This document shows, in pieces, positions 17,081 through 25,809 of a stretch of DNA of 64,000 bases. A model generated the notes under the pieces. It ran no database searches, was not told the origin of the DNA, and saw only the letters and a list, made by a program, of their open reading frames with translations. This stretch comes from Pelagibacterium halotolerans B2 (GTDB taxonomy: Bacteria > Pseudomonadota > Alphaproteobacteria > Rhizobiales > Devosiaceae). Numbering within the stretch: position 1 is the first letter of the stretch; each line of letters opens with the position of its first letter. A program made the position numbers and the translations under genes. The stretch lies in the NCBI RefSeq assembly GCF_000230555.1, contig NC_016078.1:2801001-2865000 (forward strand). Direction: 5' to 3'.

Positions 17081-17198
17081 CCTGCAACCTCAATGACGGA
17101 CGCCTTCCGCGAGAACGTGCATCTTGCTACCTTCTTTACCTATGGGACCGCCACTGCAATTTTGCCGCAGATGGCGAGAACAAATTACCCGCCTCATA

Positions 17199-18302
17199 TT
17201 ACCGTGATGCGGTCGTGAACCACGGATCGAATACTTCTAGACGCCTGCCAGCAGCCAGGTATGGAGTAGGATCGATTGCGCTGCTCTCATTACGAATTTC
17301 AAAATGCAGATGGGGTCCGGTCGACCGGCCGGTGGAGCCGACGAGCGCGATCACCATATCCGCCTCTACCTCGTCCCCTTGGTCAACCAGTGCTCGCGAA
17401 AGATGAGGGTAGCGCGACATCAGGCCCGAGGCGTGGGTTACTTCGACCACTCTGCCGTAGTCGCCCTTCCAACCAACAAAAGTGACGGTCCCGCGGCCCG
17501 CGCTCAGGATCGGCGTACCAGTCGGAGCTGGAAAGTCGATGCCGGAGTGAAATGCGGATTGGCCGGTGAAAGGATCTTGGCGCAGACCAAAGTTAGAGCT
17601 GATGCGTGTAGTTTCAATCGGTCGATGAATTGGTACATCGTCCATGGCCCTGCGCGCTTCCTCCAAGCGAGCCATGGCAGTGAGGATATCGACCATATCA
17701 GGGGTATCGGAACTTGATGGAAAATCGCTAGCATCCAAAAATGGACCGCCTATGGCCAACTCGCTTAGAGTCGGCTCATGGCCGACGCGCCTCAACTCTG
17801 CGACGATCGTCTCGACTGATCGGTCCATCACCTCGGAAAGGAGCGTCACCGAGTCTCCGATCTCTTCTTCCATTGCTCTTAAGTTCGCTTCAAGAATATC
17901 AAGCTGCTCAGCAGGGCTCGCTCCACCCGTCGCCGAAAGGACTGGGCTTTCATTCGACTGGGGGAATGGTACCAGCTCAGGAGCCAGTGCCGTCTTCGCA
18001 AGCATCTCTATCGCCAAGAGCTGATCTTCCAGCTGTGCCTGGCGTTCAACCAATTCCTGACCTCTAAGAGTCGCTGTTCCGGAGTTCGCGATTTCTCTGG
18101 ATCGAAGCCGGTCAACATTCGTGCTCAACTCGGCGATGCGGTCTTCATAGGCCCTCAGCACCACGGAACTTCGGTTGTTCCAGAAATCGCTAAGGTCCTC
18201 ATTGTTGAGGAGTATCGTGAATGTGAGCACATTGGTGAGAAGCAGCCCGCCAAGCACCCCCCAACAGGCGAGCGTTTGATATGATGATGCACGACCGCTC
18301 AC
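17199..18302 (-). CDS. M23-family murein metallopeptidase with coiled coil
   Basis: A 367-residue protein: an N-terminal membrane helix (about residues 12-32), then a coiled-coil region (about 50-180, for example YEDRIAELSTNVDRLRS), then a LytM/M23 domain (about 235-345). Zinc ligands are visible: HSGIDFPAPTG (HxxxD) and GPHLHFEIR (HxH). The arrangement resembles alphaproteobacterial cell-wall hydrolases or their activators, such as the DipM/EnvC group. Because the metal ligands are kept it should be active. It is a monocistronic minus-strand gene. Confidence 0.9.
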   Translation of the reverse strand: MSGRASSYQTLACWGVLGGLLLTNVLTFTILLNNEDLSDFWNNRSSVVLRAYEDRIAELSTNVDRLRSREIANSGTATLRGQELVERQAQLEDQLLAIEMLAKTALAPELVPFPQSNESPVLSATGGASPAEQLDILEANLRAMEEEIGDSVTLLSEVMDRSVETIVAELRRVGHEPTLSELAIGGPFLDASDFPSSSDTPDMVDILTAMARLEEARRAMDDVPIHRPIETTRISSNFGLRQDPFTGQSAFHSGIDFPAPTGTPILSAGRGTVTFVGWKGDYGRVVEVTHASGLMSRYPHLSRALVDQGDEVEADMVIALVGSTGRSTGPHLHFEIRNESSAIDPTPYLAAGRRLEVFDPWFTTASR

Positions 18303-18480
18303 GACGACGACTCCGGAGTACTCCGGACAAAATCGTTCGCTATGGTTAACGAAATGGAAATGCCCCCGCCTGAGCAGATCACATTTTCAGGAATTTCATC
18401 TCTTTGGCGTAGGTGAAATTCTGGGTCCGTACGGCCATCACGGCGCAGTGACGCCTCGGAGATCACTTTTCAGCACGAAC

Positions 18481-19899
18481 TTACGCAACTTTTTCATTCG
18501 GCCCATTACCTCTCTCGCCCAATACGCTTTGCGATATACTTGCAGGCAAGGGTGCGGGTTTTTCGATACGCCCCAAGATCGGCAATATTACGAGGAAGTA
18601 GGCGAAATAGTATGCCGTCGTCACTTTGGCGAGGAGAACATAGATCCCCTCGGCAGGCTGCGCGCCCAGATAAGCCAGTGCGATGAAATTAACGACAAAC
18701 AGCCAGAAGAACGGCTTGAACAGTGGGCGGAACGTTCCCGAGCGTACCTTGGATGTGTCGAGCCACGGTAGGACGAAAAGGACCAGGAGCGACCCGAACA
18801 TCACGATGACCCCACCCAGCTTGGAATCGATGAACAGGACGTTGAAATCTATTGCCCTCAGCATGGTGTAGAAGGGCAGAAGGTACCATTCGGGCACGAT
18901 GTAGGCTGGAGTAACCTGCGGATTGGCCGGGATGTAGTTGTCGGCATGCCCCAAGATATCAGGGGCAAAGAACACGAACCAGGCGAACGGGATCAGGAAG
19001 ACAACGATCGCGAAAAGGTCCTTCATCGTATAGTAGGGGTGGAAGGGCAGCGCATCGCGGCTCTCTTTCACTTCGACCCCGGTGGGGTTGTTATTGCCCG
19101 GAACGTGCAGCGCCCAGATGTGCAGGACGACGACCGCCGCGATGATAAATGGCAGCAGATAGTGCAGTGAGAAGAAGCGGTTGAGAGTCGGATTGGCGAC
19201 CGAGACCCCGCCGAGAAGCAGCGTCTGGATCGGCTCGCCTACGATCGGGATTGCAGAGAAGATACCGGTGATCACCGTGGCACCCCAGAGGCTCATCTGG
19301 CCCCACGGCAGCACATACCCCATGAAGGCTGTGGCCATAAGCAGGATGAACAGGATCACCCCGAGCATCCAGATAATCTCGCGCGGCGCTTTGTAGGACC
19401 CGTAGTAGAGGCCGCGAAACATATGGACATAAGCGGCAAAGAAGAACATCGAAGCACCCACCGCATGGGTACCCTGGATGATGCGCCCATAGTTGACGTC
19501 ACGACGAATCTGCTCGACCGAAGCAAAGGCCATATCCACGTTCGGAGTGTAGTGCATGACAAGAACAACGCCTGTCGCGATCTGCACCACCAGCATGAAG
19601 GCGAGAATGCCCCCGAACGTCCACCAGTAGTTGAGATTCCTGGGGGTGGGGAAATCCATCAGGTGCTCTTTAGAGAACCTAAGGATCGGAAGCCTTTCAT
19701 CGAGCCAGCGTTCGATCCTGGTGCCGGGCACGTAGCCGCCAGAGTGGGTCGTTGCTTTCGAGTCGCTCGATGTCGCCAAAGTTCTCGAGTCCTCTTTTCT
19801 GCGTTTCCGCCTGATGCCTAGGTCATTTTTCTTGGTAGCGCGCGGGCCGTCCGTGTCTTTAGTATGTGAGAATGTCGATCTCGGCCGAACGAACATCAT
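18481..19899 (-). CDS. petB: Cytochrome b (bc1 complex type), lone copy
   Basis: The frame has 472 codons. From about residue 55 it is a full cytochrome b with eight-helix core motifs: [20 protein letters not shown] and [20 protein letters not shown] supply the haem b histidines, [17 protein letters not shown] the Qo loop, and a PEWYLLPFY sequence gives the PEWY motif. Residues 1-40 are basic and non-homologous; a TTG at 19779 behind GAGGA is a better start ([15 protein letters not shown]). No Rieske protein or cytochrome c1 gene is adjacent, so this is probably an accessory copy. Confidence 0.9.
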   Translation of the reverse strand: MMFVRPRSTFSHTKDTDGPRATKKNDLGIRRKRRKEDSRTLATSSDSKATTHSGGYVPGTRIERWLDERLPILRFSKEHLMDFPTPRNLNYWWTFGGILAFMLVVQIATGVVLVMHYTPNVDMAFASVEQIRRDVNYGRIIQGTHAVGASMFFFAAYVHMFRGLYYGSYKAPREIIWMLGVILFILLMATAFMGYVLPWGQMSLWGATVITGIFSAIPIVGEPIQTLLLGGVSVANPTLNRFFSLHYLLPFIIAAVVVLHIWALHVPGNNNPTGVEVKESRDALPFHPYYTMKDLFAIVVFLIPFAWFVFFAPDILGHADNYIPANPQVTPAYIVPEWYLLPFYTMLRAIDFNVLFIDSKLGGVIVMFGSLLVLFVLPWLDTSKVRSGTFRPLFKPFFWLFVVNFIALAYLGAQPAEGIYVLLAKVTTAYYFAYFLVILPILGRIEKPAPLPASISQSVLGERGNGPNEKVA

Positions 19900-20008
19900 T
19901 CCACTGCGAAATTAAGCCTGTTGCGATAAGGATGTGCGATGTCGCGGAATGTCGCACTGAACATGCTCTTTGCGCGGCACTTCCCCACGTGCCCAGGTCG
20001 AAACCGAC

Positions 20009-21748
20009 TTAGCTCAGACCCAAAGTTCTCTTTCGTCCGAAGCTCCAATCGATGCCGCCGTCGCTGCGCGCGACGCCCGAGATGTGCTTGCCGAGATGCT
20101 GCTCGACCGATGGTGTCCAGGGCACGAGCTTGAACCCCAGTCCATCGTCAATCATCGCCACGCGGCCCGAAGCGAGCGCGAAACGCTGGCGATAGGTGCC
20201 GGCCACATACTCTCCCGATGCCGCTTTCTGGAACGGGCTACCCGTCTCTGCGGCCAGCCGTTCCCCAAGCGCGTCCAACTCGCGGCGCCGCAAGGTGGCG
20301 AGAAGACTACGGGCGAAGACGATGCGCTGACCCTCGCGCCGGGCCAGGCCCTCCTCAATCAGGTGATCGGTGCGTGCCTCGAGCGCCTGCTGCACCTCGG
20401 CGCCGAAGCCGCCGCCGAACCCGGCCGGATCGCCGGCCACGAGTTGGCGGTCGAGCCAGGTGGCGCCATCGGACTTGATCTGGTCCGCGATAGACAGGTC
20501 TGAGCGCACCGCCAGTGCGGTTCGAACATTGTCCCTGGAATCGGTGTAGGTGCGCAGCTCGACGATAGAGCCGAGCCCGCCGTCGCCGGTGGCGGAAAGA
20601 TCGTGGAAGCGGATATGGTGAGTGCGCCCGTCGGTGCCATCGATCACCGCATAGGCTTCCCCGGTCAGTTCATCATGCAACCCGCGATCGACCAGCCGGC
20701 CGATGACCGGGCTGTCGCCGCCCGCGCTTGCGAGCGTATAGTCGGACACGGCGCGCTCGATACCTCGGTCGGCGACCGCCTTATGCATCCGTTTGATGAT
20801 GTCGTTGCGCTCGCCCAGTTCGCGTAATGTGGATTCGGCTTCCTCTGCGATTTGCCATTGCTGGCCGCCGACCGGATGAGCCAGGCCGAAGCTTTCGAGC
20901 GTGCGTATCCGGCCGGCCTTGAAGGCATGATACTGGTCCGGCCGCTCGCCCGGCTTGGGCGCGAGATCGACGATGCGGTTCTCACCGCCTTCGCGCAGGA
21001 GCTGGCGGTCGAGGTCGGTCCAGCGGTCGGCGCCGGTCTGCCGCTCGAGGCTTGCGCGAATGTCGGGATCGTTGCGGGGCCCAAGTTCCTGAGTGATGAG
21101 ATCGCGCGCCCGGTCGCGCAACCCTGAGCGGATATAGTCGCGCGAGATCACCAGATCCTCGCCGGTGTCGGCTACGCCGCGCACGAGGACATGGATGTGC
21201 GGATGCTCGGTATTCCAATGATCGATCGCCACCCATTCGAGATCGGTGCCGACGTCCTTCTGCATCTGGTCCATAAGCTCGCGGGTAAAGCCCTTGAGGT
21301 CGTTCAGGTCCCCCGCGTCCTCGGGTGAGACGATGAAACGGAAATGGTGCCGGTCGTCGGCGCAGCGCTCGGCAAAGTCGCCGGCGTCGGCATGGTCGGT
21401 CTCGGGGCCGAACAGGATTGCCTTCTTGCCGTCGCGAGTGACACCCTCGCGCCGGAGGTAATCGAGATGGCGCGAGGCGCGTGCCCCTGAGCCGCCGTTG
21501 CGGACAACCCGCGCCTTGACCACGGCAACCCGGCTGCGGCGCGTGATGAGGCGATTGGCCACAACATTGGCAGTGCGACCGCGCCCGAAGTTGGAGGAGC
21601 CCGACGACCCGAAGCCGTTGCCCCGCCCGTGGCTGCCGCCGGCTCGCGTGGCAGCGGCGAGCGCCTGGGCGATGAAGGGCCGCATTCTCTGGCTGGCACG
21701 CGAGCGGATGCGTCCCGGCCGGACCTTGAAGTCGCGATCCTTGCTCAT
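20009..21748 (-). CDS. rlxS: RlxS-type relaxase / VirD2-like mobilization nuclease (DUF3363)
   Basis: A 579-residue protein starting at ATG 21748 behind GGAG; the open frame upstream (to 21970) crosses a repeat region and is not likely to be coding. The relaxase core is visible: the region around VVKARVVRNGGSGARASRHLDYL, then HHFRFIVSPEDA and the metal-binding DHWNTEHPHIHVLVRG (HxH three-histidine motif). The C-terminal half matches DUF3363. It nicks oriT and pilots the DNA strand in conjugation. It is the leftmost recognised transfer gene; traG and trb genes are not in the window. Confidence 0.9.
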   Translation of the reverse strand: MSKDRDFKVRPGRIRSRASQRMRPFIAQALAAATRAGGSHGRGNGFGSSGSSNFGRGRTANVVANRLITRRSRVAVVKARVVRNGGSGARASRHLDYLRREGVTRDGKKAILFGPETDHADAGDFAERCADDRHHFRFIVSPEDAGDLNDLKGFTRELMDQMQKDVGTDLEWVAIDHWNTEHPHIHVLVRGVADTGEDLVISRDYIRSGLRDRARDLITQELGPRNDPDIRASLERQTGADRWTDLDRQLLREGGENRIVDLAPKPGERPDQYHAFKAGRIRTLESFGLAHPVGGQQWQIAEEAESTLRELGERNDIIKRMHKAVADRGIERAVSDYTLASAGGDSPVIGRLVDRGLHDELTGEAYAVIDGTDGRTHHIRFHDLSATGDGGLGSIVELRTYTDSRDNVRTALAVRSDLSIADQIKSDGATWLDRQLVAGDPAGFGGGFGAEVQQALEARTDHLIEEGLARREGQRIVFARSLLATLRRRELDALGERLAAETGSPFQKAASGEYVAGTYRQRFALASGRVAMIDDGLGFKLVPWTPSVEQHLGKHISGVARSDGGIDWSFGRKRTLGLS

Positions 21749-21761
21749 GGCCGAAATCTCC

Positions 21762-21892
21762 GCACGGTGCGAAATGGACTTAAAAGCAACGCGAAATCGC
21801 GATGGCGCACGGTGCGATATCGGCCAGTACGGTGCGATATTGGCTTGGAAACCCCCTGGCTCCCGCACCCCGACCGTGCCGCACCGTGCGGC
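21762..21892. repeat. GCACGGTGC palindromic repeats upstream of rlxS (operator or oriT candidate)
   Basis: GCACGGTGCGAAAT begins at 21762, GCACGGTGCGATAT at 21807 and GTACGGTGCGATAT at 21827 (20 bases apart). A related CCGCACCGTGCGG lies at 21880-21892. The core GCAC-G-GTGC is itself a palindrome. The array fills the 243-base gap between the transglycosylase stop and the relaxase start, where relaxase genes usually keep oriT or an autoregulatory operator. Confidence 0.5.
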
Positions 21893-21991
21893 TTTTATCT
21901 TGCCATGACCCCAGCTTGTTGTCCCCTCCCTGCCGGCCCTTCCGCTCTTGTGCCCCTGGCTGCGCCCCAATGCGATACTCCGCGAAGCCGA

Positions 21992-22906
21992 TCATGGGGC
22001 GCTCCCCGGACGGGAATTGACCGGAACAAAGATCGGTGCGGCGTAAAGATCGGCATCGGACGGACGGCCGGTTGACGGCTGGAGCGCAGTCAGATCGACG
22101 ATGCGTTGCAGCGGGACGGACAACGCGGATGCCAAAGGATTGTCGACGGATGCGGTTTCGAGCACGTCGAAGGTGCCGCCGACCAGCGCGGAATGTGCGC
22201 GAGATTCGTGCGCTTCGGCGATGACGGTGGCAAGAGTTTCGACGTAAGCCAGCGTCTCGGCCGGCAGTTCGCGCGCACCGGACAGATACTCCTCATAACG
22301 TCCGGGACCCGCATTGTAGGCGGCGAGAAACCCATCCGGTCCGAACCGATCGAGCATCTCGCGCAGATAGGCGGTGCCCGCAATGATGTTGTCACGGACA
22401 TGCAACGGGTCGGGCCCGAGATGATAACGTTCGCGCAACTCGCCATAGGTCGCCGGCATCACCTGCATCAGCCCGATAGCGCCCTTGGGCGAGACGGCGG
22501 ACGGCTCGTTGCTGCTCTCGGCGGTGATGACGGCGCGTATCCAGTGCTCGGGAATGGCGAAGCGGAACGATGCTTCGGCGATCGGGATCGCGAAGGGATC
22601 GACCGCTTCGAGGTGTGCCGGAACGTCCTGGGCCTGCATGGGCATGACGGACGCGATGCCGATCATACCGCTCACAACGGCGAGCATGAATGCACGCCGA
22701 ACGATAAATCCCGCACGGCTTTCGGTTCCGACCAGCAACAATCCCGCCACCGTGCTCGCGCCCCTCAAGGGCAAGGCGCAAGCGCCGGCCCGTGGCCGCC
22801 CTTGACCGGCCCTGCGCGCGATGGCTGCACGGTAGCCGATCGGGACGGAGGGATTGACCAGCCGACGATCGAACAAAGGGATTGCACCGAAAGGGCGGTC
22901 CCGCAT
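21992..22906 (-). CDS. Lytic transglycosylase (SLT domain) of the conjugation system
   Basis: A 304-residue frame from ATG 22906, four bases after the DUF736 stop with AAGGGGTGA as ribosome site. A hydrophobic segment (FMLAVVSGMIGIASVMPMQAQ) lies at about residues 73-94, so ATG 22687 is a second possible start giving a normal signal peptide. The SLT domain has the catalytic Glu in VITAESSNEPSAVSPKGAIG, then LMQVMPATY and FLAAYNAGPGRYEEYL. It opens the cell wall locally for the transfer channel. It lies in the operon between DUF736 and the relaxase. Confidence 0.88.
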   Translation of the reverse strand: MRDRPFGAIPLFDRRLVNPSVPIGYRAAIARRAGQGRPRAGACALPLRGASTVAGLLLVGTESRAGFIVRRAFMLAVVSGMIGIASVMPMQAQDVPAHLEAVDPFAIPIAEASFRFAIPEHWIRAVITAESSNEPSAVSPKGAIGLMQVMPATYGELRERYHLGPDPLHVRDNIIAGTAYLREMLDRFGPDGFLAAYNAGPGRYEEYLSGARELPAETLAYVETLATVIAEAHESRAHSALVGGTFDVLETASVDNPLASALSVPLQRIVDLTALQPSTGRPSDADLYAAPIFVPVNSRPGSAP

Positions 22907-22910
22907 GAGA

Positions 22911-23240
22911 TCACCCCTTGGGGTCGCGCCGCAACGGGCGCGACCATTGTAAGGTGTAGGCTGCATCCCCCGAACGGAAGAGATTGGCGTGTACGGGCTG
23001 CGCAAAGGCGAGGCCGTCGATCAGCACGGAGACATATTCCCCGGCCTTCTCGCCCACCCTCGTCCAGCCGGCGCCGATCTCGGCACCGTCCGCATCGGTG
23101 ACGTGGATGCGGTAGTCGGGCGCCTTCTCGTTGCCGCCGCGCTCGAGCGGCACCAACACCACGTCAACGCCGAGTATCGGGGTCTGTATCCTCCCCGAGA
23201 AGCCGCTTTCCGTGCGGGTGAACTGTCCGATCTGTGCCAT
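22911..23240 (-). CDS. DUF736 family protein
   Basis: A 109-residue protein starting at ATG 23240 behind GGAGG. It shows the family pattern MAQIGQFTRTESGFSGRIQT at the start, with YRIHVTDADGAEIGAGW in the middle and VSVLIDGLAFAQPVHANLF near the end. DUF736 proteins are small beta-rich proteins found in conjugative elements and plasmids of Proteobacteria; their function is unknown. It lies 35 bases downstream of traF and 4 bases upstream of the transglycosylase. Confidence 0.88.
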   Translation of the reverse strand: MAQIGQFTRTESGFSGRIQTPILGVDVVLVPLERGGNEKAPDYRIHVTDADGAEIGAGWTRVGEKAGEYVSVLIDGLAFAQPVHANLFRSGDAAYTLQWSRPLRRDPKG

Positions 23241-23275
23241 TGGAACCTCCATTGATGGCTGGGTGGGAAAGACGG

Positions 23276-23821
23276 TCAGCGCGCCGGGGCGCGCCATTCG
23301 TAGCGGCCGTCGCCCTCCTCATCGGTCCAGAGCGGGAGCGCCCGGCCGATGATCGCGGCAACGGGCAGCGGGCCGAAATAGCGGCCGTCGAGGCTGTCGG
23401 CGGATTGCCAGTTCATCAGGAAGATTTCGTCATCGGCGACGGTGCGGCAGCCGTGCCAGGCCGGCAGGTCGCGGCCGGCGCCGTCGCGGTCGAGCGCCAT
23501 GCCCATCTCGATGCCATCCACGGTGACGGTCGGCCCGTCGCGGCAAATCTCCTGCCCCGGCAGGCCGAGCACGCGCTTGAGCATGGGCACGCCGCGCGGC
23601 AGATAACCGCGCTCGGCGAGGAACGCGGCGAGGTCGTCGGGCGGCGTGACGGCGACCAGATCGGCGATCTCCAGATGCTCGGCCGCATGCACTGTGAAGA
23701 GCCCGATCGGCACGCTGGGCGAGGCGTTCCAGATCAGCGCGGGCGGCGGATCGACGAAGGCCGAGGCGCCAATGGCAACGCTGGCGAGATACGTGGTGAT
23801 CACCCATCCAAAGCGCGTCAT
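23276..23821 (-). CDS. traF: TraF-like S26-family signal peptidase
   Basis: A 181-residue protein with an N-terminal membrane helix and the S26 catalytic dyad: the Ser in NASPSVPIGLF (about residues 32-42) and the Lys in MLKRVLGLPGQE (about 79-90). TraF peptidases mature or cyclise conjugative pilin (TrbC). Other conserved parts are DEIFLMNWQSADSLDGRYFG and the C-terminal PL hydrophobic strand. Its start overlaps the DUF2840 stop by 4 bases. Confidence 0.9.
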   Translation of the reverse strand: MTRFGWVITTYLASVAIGASAFVDPPPALIWNASPSVPIGLFTVHAAEHLEIADLVAVTPPDDLAAFLAERGYLPRGVPMLKRVLGLPGQEICRDGPTVTVDGIEMGMALDRDGAGRDLPAWHGCRTVADDEIFLMNWQSADSLDGRYFGPLPVAAIIGRALPLWTDEEGDGRYEWRAPAR

Positions 23822-24285
23822 GGCGCGATCCCCCGGCGCTTGAGCCAGGCGCGGTGCTGCGCAGGCTCGTATGCGTTCGGTTCAAGGCCGGCGGCGATAC
23901 GATTGTGGGCGTGCCGCCAATAGTCGGTCGCCGCGTCGGCCGGATCGACGCCGATGGCCTCTACGGCGTCGATTGTCTTGAGGACGCGCTCGACCTTGGG
24001 CCAGCCATTGACCTTGAGCAGGATATCCCCGCCCGGCCGAACGAAAGGGAGCGTTTGATAGACCTGCCCATGTTCGACGGCGAGGACGATGTCGATACGC
24101 GAGATGATGGTGCCGTAATCGTTGGCCGCCCAGCGGACAAAGGCAAAGACGCTGCCGGGGGCGAAGCTCACGCGGCGACGGTGACGGTCGAGGCGCTGGT
24201 TGTGCGCGGGATGGCCGAACCTGATCCAGAACTCGATCTTCTTTTCGATCCAAGTGAGCTCGACATGCGTTAGGAGCGCGGTCAT
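23818..24285 (-). CDS. DUF2840 family protein
   Basis: A 155-residue protein from ATG 24285 (GGGGGAC upstream). It begins MTALLTHVELTWIEKKIEFW and continues with the RRVSFAPGSVFAFVRWAAND and GDILLKVNGWPKVERVL blocks typical of DUF2840, a family found almost only in this class of conjugative elements. Function unknown. In related elements a parA gene usually comes between repA and this gene; here that position holds the origin-like repeats instead. Confidence 0.85.
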   Translation of the reverse strand: MTALLTHVELTWIEKKIEFWIRFGHPAHNQRLDRHRRRVSFAPGSVFAFVRWAANDYGTIISRIDIVLAVEHGQVYQTLPFVRPGGDILLKVNGWPKVERVLKTIDAVEAIGVDPADAATDYWRHAHNRIAAGLEPNAYEPAQHRAWLKRRGIAP

Positions 24286-24332
24286 GGCGTCCCCCTTTCC
24301 GGCGCCATGCCCAGCCTGCCGCGCGCCGGAGG

Positions 24333-24545
24333 CGAACGGTATCCACACACTTCCCCGGTCAAGAAGAAGGTTAGATTCTTGATGTTAGGATAGTTAGAGG
24401 GGGCCGATTCCGCGTTTGGTATCCCGACCTTACGCGGTGTGGGCGTTCCCGATAGTACGGGTCGGGCGTTCCTGATAGTACGGGCTTGGGCGTTCCCGAT
24501 AGTACGGGTCCGCGCCGAAGTTTTGCACACGGTTATCCACAAGGC
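24333..24545. other. oriV: Plasmid-type replication origin (oriV): iterons, DnaA boxes, AT-rich stretch
   Basis: Four elements lie together between repA and DUF2840. A perfect DnaA box TTATCCACA is at 24533-24541. A near-match (GTATCCACA) is at 24339-24347. Three 21-base direct repeats fill 24441-24508. An AT-richer stretch with repeated TTAG elements covers about 24368-24398. This is the standard make-up of an iteron-controlled origin next to its initiator gene. Confidence 0.65.
24441..24508. repeat. Three iterons (direct repeats of 21 bases, period 23-24)
   Basis: Copies start at 24441, 24464 and 24488. Each reads GGGCGTTCC, then C or T, then GATAGTACGGG; only the middle copy differs, by one base. 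The spacing is close to two helical turns, as expected for tandem RepA binding. The open frame reading through them is an artefact of the repeats. Confidence 0.85.
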
Positions 24546-24556
24546 GGCGCGCGCGG

Positions 24557-25402
24557 TCATGGCCTGCCTCCGATCCTAAGATCGGCCCGCTCGGGTTGGA
24601 AGCCCAGCCGCTCTCCGCCGTCAGCACCGATGAACAACAGGAGGCGATATCCGGGCAATGGCTGCCGCCGGACGATGCCGCGTAGCTCGAAGCGGAAGCG
24701 GCGGGCCGGCGAGAGCGTGCCGGATTTGAGATAGAGGTGCGTGACGTCGAAGCTCCAGCCGCGCGCCTGCCGGCCGCCGTGCTTGCGCGCGAGCCGGTAC
24801 AGCCAGCGTTCGAGGCCGCCCGTCAGCGCGAAATAATTTCGGTCGATTGTGAGGATCAGCGCCTCGTCGAGCACACCGGCATAAAACCAGTCTGGGAGGA
24901 TGAGTTCGATGCCGAGCGGGCGGCCGTTTGCGTCGAGCCGTTCCTTCCACTCGTTGATCCAGGAGAAGCGGTGGCGGCGGCGCTCGCTGATCTGCCGGAT
25001 GGAGGTGACGATCGTGGTCGATTGAAGCCGGTCGAGCGCGGCTTTGAGGCGCTCGTAGCTCAGCGCGGAATCGCCGCGGCCGATGAAGGCGAGAATCTCG
25101 TATGGGGTCGCAACCATGAGGCGTGACGTGGCGAGGCCCCGGTCGCGGGCATCGACGATCTGGCTAGCGGCCCAGATCAGGATATCGGCATCCCAAATGG
25201 TCGCCATGCCGTGCTCAACCGTAGCCTCGACCCGGATGACCACCTCACCCATACGGAAGTCGATCGGCGCGATGCGCCGGGACTTGGCGAGCGAGAAGAA
25301 CGGCCAGGCCATGAGATCCTGAGCATCGCGTGGCGCGATGGCGCCGGAGCGCGCTCGGAACAGGTCGAGTTGGTCGGTCTCGGAGCGGACAGGTACGGCC
25401 AT
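24557..25402 (-). CDS. repA: Replication initiator protein A (RepA)
   Basis: A 281-residue protein of the RPA family (replication initiator of IncP-9/Tn4371-type replicons and elements). Characteristic parts: LMAWPFFSLAKSRRIAPIDF near the N-terminus, IWDADILIWAASQIVDARDR, and LIRKHGGRQA-type basic DNA-binding segments (LARKHGGRQARGWSFD). It binds iterons and opens the origin; three iterons with a DnaA box lie directly beyond its stop. It gives the integrated element a plasmid-like replication phase. Fifteen bases separate it from the upstream HTH gene. Confidence 0.9.
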   Translation of the reverse strand: MAVPVRSETDQLDLFRARSGAIAPRDAQDLMAWPFFSLAKSRRIAPIDFRMGEVVIRVEATVEHGMATIWDADILIWAASQIVDARDRGLATSRLMVATPYEILAFIGRGDSALSYERLKAALDRLQSTTIVTSIRQISERRRHRFSWINEWKERLDANGRPLGIELILPDWFYAGVLDEALILTIDRNYFALTGGLERWLYRLARKHGGRQARGWSFDVTHLYLKSGTLSPARRFRFELRGIVRRQPLPGYRLLLFIGADGGERLGFQPERADLRIGGRP

Positions 25403-25417
25403 TGAAAGACGCCGCCC

Positions 25418-25648
25418 TCAACGCTTGCGTTCGGCACCGGGATCCGAGGTCGAGCGACGCGCGCCGTCCTCGGCCCAGGCTTCAAGATCGGTGACGGCGT
25501 ACACGACACGACCACCGAGCTTGCGGAAAACCGGCCCGGTGCCGAAGACGCGGTGCTTTTCGAGGGTACGCGGGGAGATGGCAAGCAGACGCGCCGCGTC
25601 GGGGGTGCGCAGGTAGCGCGGGAGAATGGGAGGCAAGGGTTCGGTCAT
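25418..25648 (-). CDS. AlpA/MerR-like helix-turn-helix protein
   Basis: A 76-residue DNA-binding protein: PRYLRTPDAARLLAISPRTL and EKHRVFGTGPVFRKLGGRVVY form the winged helix-turn-helix of the HTH_17/AlpA group. The start is taken as ATG 25648 since the longer open frame upstream has no protein-like content. In these elements such proteins act as excisionase-like or repA-regulating factors. It is probably co-transcribed with repA. Confidence 0.85.
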   Translation of the reverse strand: MTEPLPPILPRYLRTPDAARLLAISPRTLEKHRVFGTGPVFRKLGGRVVYAVTDLEAWAEDGARRSTSDPGAERKR

Positions 25649-25809
25649 GGTAGGGCTCCGTCGCTCTGGCAGCCCCGCTTCGGATAGCGGGGCTGACCGA
25701 CGGCAAGCGTGGCGGAGAATTCGGCCCAGGGGGGAGTCCCGACCTTGCGGCGAAAAATCCTCTGAAATTTGTCCCCCCTTGCCGGAACCGGCATGAGGAT
25801 GTGGCCGGA

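Noticed and set aside
24441..24508. Possible CRISPR array
   Set aside because: Only three units with 2-3 base spacers; no spacer-sized gaps and no cas genes.
24282..24560. 92-codon minus-strand frame with repeated RTIGNA peptides
   Set aside because: The repeats are the iterons; the translation is a by-product of the origin.
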